DNA of 6,448 bases from assembly GCA_947631305.1 (NCBI GenBank), contig CANRKV010000089.1:1-6448 (forward strand), written 5' to 3'. Position numbers and translations under genes: made by a program. Within the stretch, counting starts at the first letter, position 1; the number at the start of each line of letters is the position of its first letter. Shown one piece after another: positions 1-5,472 of this stretch. Source of the stretch: an uncultured Jeotgalicoccus sp. (lineage in GTDB: Bacteria; Bacillota; Bacilli; Staphylococcales; Salinicoccaceae). Under the pieces are notes generated by a model. That model was not told where the DNA came from, searched no databases, and saw nothing but the letters and a program-made list of their open reading frames with translations.

Positions 1-1241
1 CATATATGTTTACCCAGCGCTTCCTGAATAACTTCATCTTCTTTTAATGCTTTCAGTGCTGTATACAACGTTGTAGGCAGGTCTTCTACATCTTCTGCCT
101 GCCTCTCTTTATTCGTCATTTCAAATATATTTTCATCTACAGGTGTAGTCAGATCTTTTTGATGCTGGATACCGCTTAATCCTGCTTTTAAAATAACAGC
201 TGTTGCAAGATAAGGATTCGCTGACGGATCAAGTGACCTTACTTCGGCACGTGTTCCTGCACCTCTTGTTGATGGAATTCTAAGCAGCGGTGTTCTGTTG
301 CTTCCGCTCCATGCAATATAACGCGGTGCTTCAAATCCAGTACTCAGTCGTTTATACGAGTTTACTAAAGGATTGCAGATTGCTGTATATCCTCTCGCAT
401 GGTCTAATAAGCCGGCCATAAAGTATCTCATTTCTCCACTCAGACCATACTCATCATTTTCATCGTAAAATACGTTTTCGCCGTCTTTAAATAACGACAC
501 GTTATAATGCATACCGCTCCCAGCTTCATCGTATAATGGTTTAGGCATAAATGTAACGTGCAGACCGTATTGTCTCGCTACTGTTTTAGCTACCAGCTTA
601 AATGTCTGGATATTATCACTTGAAGTTACTGCATCACTGTATTTAAAGCTAATTTCATGCTGACTTGGTCCTGCTTCATGGTGAAACATTTCCACTTCAA
701 AGTCCATTTTTTTAAGTGTTTTCACTATTTCACGGCGGCATTTTTCACTTGTATCCGTAATAGACACATCAAAGTAACCGCTCGTATCATTAACAATAGT
801 CGTCGGATTGCTGTCTTTATCTAATTTAAATAAATAGAACTCCGGCTCTGGTCCTAGATTAAATGCATCGTAACCCATATCTTCCATTTCTTTTACGACA
901 CGTTTTAAGTTGCTTCTTGGATCTCCTTCAAACGGTTCGTTATTGAAATTGTGAACATCGCAGATTAAACGTGCAATTCTGCAGTCTTCTTCAGACCACG
1001 GAAGAATAGACCACGTATTATAATCAGGTTTTAAATACATATCCGACTCTTCAACACGCACAAATCCTTCGATTGAGGAACCATCGAACATAATCTCTCC
1101 GTCCAGCGCCTCGTCCAGCTGTTCAACGGGAATCTCTACGTTTTTAAGAGCACCTAATATATCAGTGAACTGTAATTTTACATAACCAACATTTTCTTCC
1201 TGTGCAATTCTTAAAATATCTTCCTTAGATATTTTACTCAT
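1..1241 (-). CDS. glnA: Type I glutamine synthetase, 3' end cut by window edge
   Basis: Cytoplasmic enzyme joining ammonia to glutamate at the cost of ATP. The 413 visible codons align without gaps to Bacillus/Staphylococcus GlnA of about 445 residues, so roughly 30 C-terminal residues should lie outside the window; the next codon begins TG. Active-site residues are kept: D53 in FDGSSIEGF, R62, E132 and E134 in GPEPEF, E189, E196, H245 in GSGMH, E304, E333 and R335. The ATG at 1241 follows AGGAGTGG with good spacing. Two stretches that are nearly invariant in the family differ: residues 186-197 read FHHEAGPSQHEI where VAPG is usual at 190-193, and residues 300-301 beside the E304 flap are ST in place of VP. 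There is no glnR upstream, unlike the usual glnRA operon, and no visible GlnR/TnrA box. A sigma-B-like promoter precedes it. I read it as a probably active secondary glutamine synthetase; the family is certain, the paralogue status is inferred. Confidence 0.95.
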   Translation of the reverse strand, partial: MSKISKEDILRIAQEENVGYVKLQFTDILGALKNVEIPVEQLDEALDGEIMFDGSSIEGFVRVEESDMYLKPDYNTWSILPWSEEDCRIARLICDVHNFNNEPFEGDPRSNLKRVVKEMEDMGYDAFNLGPEPEFYLFKLDKDSNPTTIVNDTSGYFDVSITDTSEKCRREIVKTLKKMDFEVEMFHHEAGPSQHEISFKYSDAVTSSDNIQTFKLVAKTVARQYGLHVTFMPKPLYDEAGSGMHYNVSLFKDGENVFYDENDEYGLSGEMRYFMAGLLDHARGYTAICNPLVNSYKRLSTGFEAPRYIAWSGSNRTPLLRIPSTRGAGTRAEVRSLDPSANPYLATAVILKAGLSGIQHQKDLTTPVDENIFEMTNKERQAEDVEDLPTTLYTALKALKEDEVIQEALGKHI

Positions 1242-1294
1242 TAAAATGACCACTCCTAAATATATTTAACACATAAATATTCTCTTAACTATAT

Positions 1295-1320
1295 AAACCC
1301 TGTTTGCAAGTCTGTTAAAC
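1295..1320 (-). promoter_or_regulatory. Sigma-B-like promoter of the glutamine synthetase gene
   Basis: Read on the minus strand the sequence is GTTTAA, 14 bases, then GGGTTT. The Bacillus/Staphylococcus sigma-B consensus is GTTTAA, 12-15 bases, GGGTAT, so the -35 matches 6/6 and the -10 matches 5/6. Transcription would start near 1288, giving a leader of about 47 bases. The -35 overlaps the stop codon of the upstream membrane protein gene and lies inside a short dyad, TCTGTT-A-AACAGA (1311-1323). I found no convincing sigma-A promoter in the same gap. Confidence 0.55.
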
Positions 1321-2046
1321 AGAGTTTTTCTTTTTGTTTATTAACACGGCCAGTGAAACAGCAATCAGAGCAATACTCGCAGCAAGGAGAGTAATATCAA
1401 GGCTCATATAATCGCTGTTGTTCTCTGTATATATACCGAAGAACGGCCAAATCAGTACGAGCGGATACAGCCAATCTTTAAAGTACATTGCTGTAATAAC
1501 GCCGATCAATGCTGCAGCTGCAAGCATAATAATCGTCCATGTGAGTTCAGTCATTCCGAGAAAACCTTCGACATTATTACTATTCGTCAATGCGAACACA
1601 TTAACAATCGAAGCTAAAGTAACCCACGCAAAGTAAATTGACAGCGGCAGACGGTCAAACCAGTGATAGTCTGTTTTCGAAATTAACATGTGCATTATTA
1701 TCAATGTAATCAGCAATGCAAAAATAACAATTACTGACAGCAGCACTAACTGCTGTGTAAAAACGAGTATCCATATACCGTTTAACAGAAAATTGATAAT
1801 CGGCCAGTACTTCAGACGGTATGCCGCTGTATTTTCCCAGTCTTTCTGAAAAAATAATCTTATAATCCAAATCAGCAATAAAATATAAATAAGACCCCAT
1901 ATTGAAAATGCAAAACCTGCCGGCTGGATAATCGCCTGATTGTTATCTGCTGCATTCCCCACGTTTGACCCGCTGGTATAATTTAATATAAGCATTACAG
2001 CAAAAGCTGCTAAATAGCCTGCAGCCCATTTCCTTTGTACAGTCAT
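1315..2046 (-). CDS. TspO/MBR-like tryptophan-rich membrane protein
   Basis: Integral membrane protein of 243 residues with about eight hydrophobic segments (near 7-24, 43-64, 81-97, 100-122, 132-152, 168-187, 191-206 and 217-236) and a basic C-terminus. It has eleven tryptophans and the conserved patches PAGFAFSIWGLIY (42-54), LPLSIYFAWVTLASIVN (133-149) and LIWPFFGIY (198-206). These mark the longer Bacillales version of the family annotated as tryptophan-rich sensory protein. Short TspO proteins bind porphyrins and cholesterol, but the substrate of this longer form is unknown. An in-frame GTG lies three codons upstream, but only one base separates it from AAAGGAGA. The ATG at 2046 sits about 10 bases from that site and is preferred. 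The gene follows a terminator with no visible promoter between, and runs in the same direction as the glutamine synthetase with a 73-bp gap that holds no terminator, so some co-transcription is possible. Confidence 0.75.
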   Translation of the reverse strand: MTVQRKWAAGYLAAFAVMLILNYTSGSNVGNAADNNQAIIQPAGFAFSIWGLIYILLLIWIIRLFFQKDWENTAAYRLKYWPIINFLLNGIWILVFTQQLVLLSVIVIFALLITLIIMHMLISKTDYHWFDRLPLSIYFAWVTLASIVNVFALTNSNNVEGFLGMTELTWTIIMLAAAALIGVITAMYFKDWLYPLVLIWPFFGIYTENNSDYMSLDITLLAASIALIAVSLAVLINKKKNSV

Positions 2047-2071
2047 GTTGTTCACTCTCCTTTAATTTATT

Positions 2072-2103
2072 TATAAAAAAACCGGGAATTAATTCCCGGT
2101 TTT
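2072..2103 (-). terminator. Rho-independent terminator after the GSP26-like gene
   Basis: A perfect 26-base palindrome occupies 2078-2103, with core CCGGGAATTAATTCCCGG. On the minus strand it is followed by seven T residues (2081-2075). It lies 11 bases past the stop codon of the gene at 2115-2534. The plus side has only four T residues, so it should work mainly on the minus strand. Confidence 0.88.
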
Positions 2104-2114
2104 AACTCAGACGA

Positions 2115-2534
2115 CTACAATGTCAGCTCTTCGCCTTCAGCATCATCATCGTTCATAATTTTTATATGCTCCGGTGTAATCTTCAGCACTTTTAAATGAG
2201 GATTTTCTTTCGAATCAAAAAAACTTTTATCCTGCTTTTCCCACAGCCAGTCAATAGTTTTCTGATCATTAATTCTCTCTACCATACCGCTGATTTCCAC
2301 AAAAGCATTATTTTTAGTATCATCAAAACCCAGCATTACGTGTGCCTGAGGGTTTTCTCCAAGCTCATCATATTTCGGCGACTGGTCATTCGTTTTCGCA
2401 TATAATGTCAATCCATCATTATAGAACCACATATAACGGGCATTCGGTACATTATCTTTTGCTGTGGATAACACACCAATTTTTGATTCATCTAATATCT
2501 CTTCAATACGTTCAATAACTTTTGACTGTTCCAC
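2115..2534 (-). CDS. General stress protein 26-like, pyridoxamine 5'-phosphate oxidase-fold protein
   Basis: A 139-residue cytoplasmic protein with the split-barrel flavin-binding fold of the pyridoxamine phosphate oxidase family, most like Bacillus subtilis YdaG (general stress protein 26, about 140 residues). Family features are IGVLSTAKDNVPNARYMWF (19-37), DGLTLYAKT (40-48), NPQAHVMLGF (61-70), then the second half of the barrel with VEISGMVERI (79-88) and LKVLKITPEHIKIM (114-127). The acidic tail DDDAEGEE is typical. Proteins of this group bind flavins; a physiological reaction is generally not known. The start is a GTG at 2534, supported by AGGTGAT four bases upstream, which matches the 3' part of the extended Shine-Dalgarno sequence. 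A perfect TATAAT lies about 50 bases upstream. It is transcribed away from the dehydratase gene and closed by its own terminator. YdaG is sigma-B controlled in Bacillus, but I see no good sigma-B promoter here. Confidence 0.88.
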   Translation of the reverse strand: MEQSKVIERIEEILDESKIGVLSTAKDNVPNARYMWFYNDGLTLYAKTNDQSPKYDELGENPQAHVMLGFDDTKNNAFVEISGMVERINDQKTIDWLWEKQDKSFFDSKENPHLKVLKITPEHIKIMNDDDAEGEELTL

Positions 2535-2585
2535 AATATCACCTGTCCCTTATTTTTAAGTCTTCTATATTATTTAAGTACCACA

Positions 2586-2591
2586 ATTATA
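2586..2591 (-). promoter_or_regulatory. Candidate -10 box for the GSP26-like gene
   Basis: The minus strand reads TATAAT, a perfect sigma-A -10, about 50 bases before the GTG start. At a 17-base spacing the -35 would be ATCATT (2614-2609), a poor match, so activation or weak basal use is possible. The proposed -35 falls inside the inverted repeat at 2600-2615. Confidence 0.35.
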
Positions 2592-2599
2592 AAATCTTC

Positions 2600-2615
2600 A
2601 ATCATCCGAATGATT
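2600..2615. repeat. 16-bp inverted repeat in the divergent promoter region
   Basis: AATCAT-CCGA-ATGATT has perfect six-base arms around a four-base centre. It lies between the divergent genes starting at 2534 and 2677, upstream of candidate -10 boxes on both strands, which is a position suited to a regulator binding site. It could also be chance in AT-rich DNA. Confidence 0.4.
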
Positions 2616-2631
2616 CCTTTTATTCATAACA

Positions 2632-2640
2632 GGGTATAAA
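2632..2640 (+). promoter_or_regulatory. Candidate -10 region for the dehydratase gene
   Basis: GGGTATAAA can be read as a sigma-B -10 (GGGTAT, 2632-2637) or a sigma-A -10 (TATAAA, 2635-2640). Neither has a good -35: the sequence at the expected position is GATTCC (2612-2617). It is the only reasonable -10 between the start codon and the divergent gene. Confidence 0.25.
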
Positions 2641-2676
2641 ATACTATGCATAAAATGAAACAGGAGGTAATTGATT

Positions 2677-2946
2677 ATGGATGTTAAAGCAGAAGCAAAA
2701 AAGCTGGAAGACAAAGACTGGGAATTAAAAGACGAAAAGCTGATTAAGAAGTTTAAATTCGAACGTTTCTTAGATGGTATTGAATTCGTCAATATGCTGG
2801 CACAGCAAGCTGAAAAAGAACAGCATCATCCCGGTATCAGAATTAATTACACGACGGTTACTGTGGTATGGACAACTTTCTCCACACACGAACTTAAAGA
2901 ACGTGATATCGAAGGCGCGAAGGCAACAGATAAAATTTTCGGTTAA
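2677..2946 (+). CDS. Pterin-4a-carbinolamine dehydratase family protein
   Basis: An 89-residue cytoplasmic protein of the PCD/DCoH family, which dehydrates 4a-hydroxytetrahydropterin to recycle pterin cofactor. It shows the N-terminal W-x-L-x-D pattern (15-19), the helix with FLDGIEFVNMLAQQAE (31-46), the double histidine HHP (50-52), Y58, and D77 in ERDIEGAKATDKI. The ATG at 2677 has AGGAGG nine bases upstream. An in-frame TTG six bases earlier is too close to that site. In the known motif, the position nine residues after Y58 plus one is H or W, but here it is F68; the nearest histidine is H71. Activity may therefore be altered, or H71 may substitute through a shifted loop. No aromatic amino acid hydroxylase lies nearby, so the pterin served is unknown; molybdopterin or folate-type pterins are possible. 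A terminator follows seven bases after the stop codon. Confidence 0.9.
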   Translation: MDVKAEAKKLEDKDWELKDEKLIKKFKFERFLDGIEFVNMLAQQAEKEQHHPGIRINYTTVTVVWTTFSTHELKERDIEGAKATDKIFG

Positions 2947-2952
2947 AATAAC

Positions 2953-2998
2953 GGACTGCCTGGTCTCCAATGAACCGGGCAGTCCTATTTATATCTTT
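2953..2998 (+). terminator. Rho-independent terminator after the dehydratase gene
   Basis: A 12-base-pair stem, GGACTGCCTGGT (2953-2964) with ACCGGGCAGTCC (2974-2985), contains one G-T pair and closes a nine-base loop. It is followed by a moderately T-rich stretch (TATTTATATCTTT). It lies just after the stop codon at 2946. Confidence 0.82.
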
Positions 2999-3020
2999 AT
3001 ACATTTAAGGATTTGGATAT

Positions 3021-3428
3021 ATGAAATATTTAAAATCAGGAACAGTCACCGGGTTTATTTCAGGCACGTTTCTATTTATCGTTTGTGCACTGATAGAATG
3101 GCTGACTCATATGGAACTGATGACTCTGCTCCTGAACGTGGATTTTATAACGGAAATGAATCTTCATATCGGTATAGAAGTTCTGTTCCATCTCATCGTA
3201 TCGGTCATGATTGCTGTTTTACTTAAATTTATATTTGATAATTTAAAAAAACTTTATATACCGTCATTAGTATTCAGCTTGATAATGACGAGTCTTATGT
3301 TTTACGCACTTGGTTACTTAAGTATCATGCATATTGAACTGCAAGGCTTATTAGGGTTTACTGTATGGACCGTTATACATTTTTTCTATTTCATTATTAT
3401 TTTTTCACTGCATAAAAGAGGATTCTAA
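3021..3428 (+). CDS. Small four-helix membrane protein of unknown function
   Basis: I do not recognise a named family. The 135 residues form about four hydrophobic segments, near 9-27, 53-72, 78-99 and 110-130. A positively charged loop (FDNLKKLY, 72-79) separates segments two and three and the C-terminus is basic (HKRGF). Polar residues sit within or beside membrane segments: E26 and H30 near the first, E53 and H57 in the second, H104 and E106 between the third and fourth, and H120 in the fourth. The ATG at 3021 has AAGGA nine bases upstream. The stop codon lies only 19 bases before the start of the pyruvate kinase-like gene, whose ribosome binding site fills that gap, so the two are very likely co-transcribed. 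I see no promoter between the upstream terminator and this gene, so transcription may begin by read-through or from a weak site. Confidence 0.8.
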   Translation: MKYLKSGTVTGFISGTFLFIVCALIEWLTHMELMTLLLNVDFITEMNLHIGIEVLFHLIVSVMIAVLLKFIFDNLKKLYIPSLVFSLIMTSLMFYALGYLSIMHIELQGLLGFTVWTVIHFFYFIIIFSLHKRGF

Positions 3429-3447
3429 CACTGCTGAGGAGGACATT

Positions 3448-4941
3448 ATGAATAAGGAAGCTGTACCGTTATTAAAAGATGTGAAGCAGGTACGCAGACA
3501 AGTAACTGAAGATGGAGAGCAGATTCTTAAACGCTGGCAGCAGGAGAATGTGCGGGAGGAGTATGCAGAGAGTCTTAAAAATCTCGCTTACTACATGGCC
3601 TTCCGCCGCCATGACCACCGGGAAATACAGAATGCTTTAATCCCCTGGGGTGTATCATCACTCGGGCGGCTGGAACCGAACGTACTCGGTAATCTTGACG
3701 CAGTTATTAAAACACTCGGTTATATTACCGGAGATACAGAGAATGATACTGAGTACTTCAAGTACCCCGGCTCCGCCGACAGAAACAGTCTGCTCGAAAA
3801 AAATACCAAAATGCTTCTCGGTGAAGGCAATGAACATCGCCACACACAAATTATGGTCACGATGCCTCCTGATGCCGCTAAGGATTATGAGTTGGTTAAA
3901 AATCTTGTTGAGTCAGGGATGAATTCAGCGCGCATCAACTGTGCGCACGATGATTCGGACACGTGGAAACAAATGATAGAGAACATTAGAAAAGCATCTG
4001 AAGATACAAATAATCCATGCAGGATATTAATGGATATAAGCGGACCGAAAGTCCGTATTAAAACACTGCTGACTTCTAAAAGAAATCCTAAGCTGAAAAC
4101 CGGGGAGCATTTCCTGCTGTCTAATCAGGAAGCGATGCTGCTGCCGTCAAAAGTGGATATAGCAATTAATACTTCTGTTCCTGAAGTCCTTAAAAATGTG
4201 GATATTAATCAGCTGATTAAAATTGATGACGGACAGGTTGAAGCAAAAGTAACTGAAATTCAGGATGGCGGTTTAATTTGCAAAGTGACCAAAACGTCCA
4301 AAGCGAAAGGCGTAAAAATTAAAACAGAAAAAGGCATTAACTTTCCGGACCTTGATATCAATTTAAATGTCCTGACAGAAAAAGATATGACCGACCTTGA
4401 TTTTGCAGCGGAGCACGCAGATATCATTGCATTTTCGTTCATAAAAAGTGCTGATGATATGAAATATATAGAAAATACACTGCAGGAAAAACTGTCGGCT
4501 GATAAACAGAATATGCCGATTATCGCGAAGATAGAAACAACAGAAGCCATTGGAGAAATACCGAATATCATTGCTGGAGCAGCATCAGCGAGACCATTTG
4601 GTGTCATGCTGGCACGCGGAGATTTGGCAGTTGAAATAGGGTATGAACGGCTCAGTGAAATTCAGGAAGAACTGCTTTGGATATGTGAGGCAGCACATAT
4701 TCCAATTATCTGGGCAACACAGGTGCTTGAATCACTGATTAAAACGGGTATCCCGACACGCTCAGAAATTTCAGATGTCGTTGCTGGATCCCGCGCCGAG
4801 TGTATTATGCTGAATAAAGGCGATTATATCGCCGAAGGTGTGAAAACAGTAGATGATATCCTGAGTAAGAGCGAGAATCATAATTATAAGAAAACAGCGA
4901 TGCTCCGGGCATTGAATATTTCCAAATCAATGTTTGAATAA
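3448..4941 (+). CDS. Pyruvate kinase-like protein with N-terminal extension, lacking the C-terminal domain
   Basis: A 497-residue cytoplasmic protein. Residues 1-130 form an extra helical domain with the signature LAYYMAFRRHDHREIQ (46-61) and PWGVSSLGRLEPNVL (66-80). Residues 131-475 are a pyruvate kinase barrel with its inserted B domain near 205-300. Kept barrel residues include R162 and N164 in GMNSARIN, MDISGPKVR (195-203), K361 and E363 in AKIE, R390-G391-D392 in MLARGDLAVEI, T424 in WATQVLES, and PTRSEISDVV. The start of the barrel reads QIMVTMPPDA instead of the usual KIVCTIGPAS, the NFSHG element is NCAHD, and the usual LSGET near the end of the barrel is LNKGDY (455-460). The allosteric C-terminal domain is absent. 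This matches a family often annotated simply as pyruvate kinase in bacteria; its true reaction is not established to my knowledge. AGGAGG lies five bases before the ATG. It follows a small membrane protein gene and ends at a terminator. Confidence 0.88.
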   Translation: MNKEAVPLLKDVKQVRRQVTEDGEQILKRWQQENVREEYAESLKNLAYYMAFRRHDHREIQNALIPWGVSSLGRLEPNVLGNLDAVIKTLGYITGDTENDTEYFKYPGSADRNSLLEKNTKMLLGEGNEHRHTQIMVTMPPDAAKDYELVKNLVESGMNSARINCAHDDSDTWKQMIENIRKASEDTNNPCRILMDISGPKVRIKTLLTSKRNPKLKTGEHFLLSNQEAMLLPSKVDIAINTSVPEVLKNVDINQLIKIDDGQVEAKVTEIQDGGLICKVTKTSKAKGVKIKTEKGINFPDLDINLNVLTEKDMTDLDFAAEHADIIAFSFIKSADDMKYIENTLQEKLSADKQNMPIIAKIETTEAIGEIPNIIAGAASARPFGVMLARGDLAVEIGYERLSEIQEELLWICEAAHIPIIWATQVLESLIKTGIPTRSEISDVVAGSRAECIMLNKGDYIAEGVKTVDDILSKSENHNYKKTAMLRALNISKSMFE

Positions 4942-4949
4942 AATTATGT

Positions 4950-4980
4950 GCGTCTCCGGGAAACGGGGACGCAATTTTTA
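4950..4980 (+). terminator. Rho-independent terminator after the pyruvate kinase-like gene
   Basis: GCGTCTCCG (4950-4958) pairs with CGGGGACGC (4964-4972), with one G-T pair and a GGAAA loop, followed by AATTTTTA. It begins eight bases past the stop codon. Confidence 0.82.
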
Positions 4981-4982
4981 TG

Positions 4983-4991
4983 TGATATAAT
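4983..4991 (+). promoter_or_regulatory. Extended -10 promoter of the GtrA-family gene
   Basis: TGATATAAT contains a perfect TATAAT (4986-4991) preceded by TGN, the extended -10 arrangement that tolerates a poor -35. The -35 position at 17-base spacing reads ACGGGG and overlaps the terminator stem. Transcription would start near 4998, 28 bases ahead of the ATG at 5026, and downstream of the possible in-frame start at 4948, which argues for the shorter protein. Confidence 0.55.
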
Positions 4992-5025
4992 TCAACATAA
5001 AATGCAGGCAGAAAGTTGTGTTTAT

Positions 5026-5412
5026 ATGCGTAAACTTAAAGAATTCACTAAATATATAATGATTGCAGCAGTCGGAGGAGTACTGGATTTACTGCTGTTT
5101 ATCGTGCTGCATACGTATACTGACATACATATTCAAATAGTAAATCTGATCAGTATGTTTACAGGTGTCACAACGAATTTTATATTGAATTATCATTTTA
5201 ACTTCAAGGCGCACAGCAAATTCTTCAAACGCTATTTTTCATTTCTGACCATCGGTGCTGTCGGGTTTTCAATCGTTTCAATACTCGTCTTTATTTTTGT
5301 GCAGAGCCTTGGATGGAATGCCATTTTTGTAAAAATAGGTGCCACAATGTTTGCGACTGTTATTCAGTATTTCTTAAACCGTTATATATCCTTCAGCAGA
5401 TACAGAGCATAA
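5026..5412 (+). CDS. GtrA-family four-helix membrane protein
   Basis: A 128-residue integral membrane protein with four helices (near 9-29, 36-56, 72-93 and 100-118). The family pattern is clear: FTKYIMIAAVGGVLDLLLF at the first helix, NFILNYHFNF (51-60) after the second, and QYFLNRYISF (114-123) after the fourth. Members are thought to help move lipid-linked sugars across the membrane for cell-surface polysaccharide or teichoic acid decoration, but no glycosyltransferase gene is adjacent here to suggest a substrate. The frame stays open upstream to an ATG at 4948. That start would run through a terminator and a promoter, and the conserved family begins at the 5026 ATG. The ribosome binding site is weak (GAAAG about 10 bases upstream), so translation may be low. 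The next gene has its own promoter 10 bases past the stop codon. Confidence 0.88.
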   Translation: MRKLKEFTKYIMIAAVGGVLDLLLFIVLHTYTDIHIQIVNLISMFTGVTTNFILNYHFNFKAHSKFFKRYFSFLTIGAVGFSIVSILVFIFVQSLGWNAIFVKIGATMFATVIQYFLNRYISFSRYRA

Positions 5413-5422
5413 GGCGGACTGT

Positions 5423-5451
5423 TTGATAATCCCTGTTTTCTTTCTTATATT
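5423..5451 (+). promoter_or_regulatory. Sigma-A promoter of the HD-domain gene
   Basis: TTGATA (5423-5428), a 17-base spacer and TATATT (5446-5451) match the sigma-A consensus at 5/6 and 5/6. Transcription would start near 5458, leaving a leader of about 15 bases that is mostly ribosome binding site. Confidence 0.68.
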
Positions 5452-5472
5452 GAAGATGAAGGGAGAGATAGT

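Noticed and set aside
1242..1314. A GlnR/TnrA operator upstream of the glutamine synthetase
   Set aside because: I looked for TGTNA-N7-TNACA; only a half-site-like TGTTA is present, without a matching partner.
1311..1323. The 13-base dyad as a terminator for the TspO-like gene
   Set aside because: The arms are six AT-rich bases with a one-base centre, too short and tight to form a terminator hairpin, and no T-run follows on the minus strand.
2047..2055. GTG start at 2055 for the TspO-like protein
   Set aside because: The ribosome binding site ends about one base before it; the ATG at 2046 has workable spacing.
2671..2676. TTG start at 2671 for the dehydratase
   Set aside because: It is only three bases from AGGAGG, while the ATG at 2677 is nine bases away.
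2774..3226. A 150-codon open frame on the plus strand overlapping the dehydratase and the membrane protein
   Set aside because: It has no ribosome binding site, crosses a terminator hairpin, and overlaps two well-supported genes in another frame; its composition does not resemble a real protein.
4260..4607. A 115-codon open frame on the minus strand inside the pyruvate kinase-like gene
   Set aside because: It lies fully within a conserved barrel on the opposite strand and no ribosome binding site or promoter was seen.
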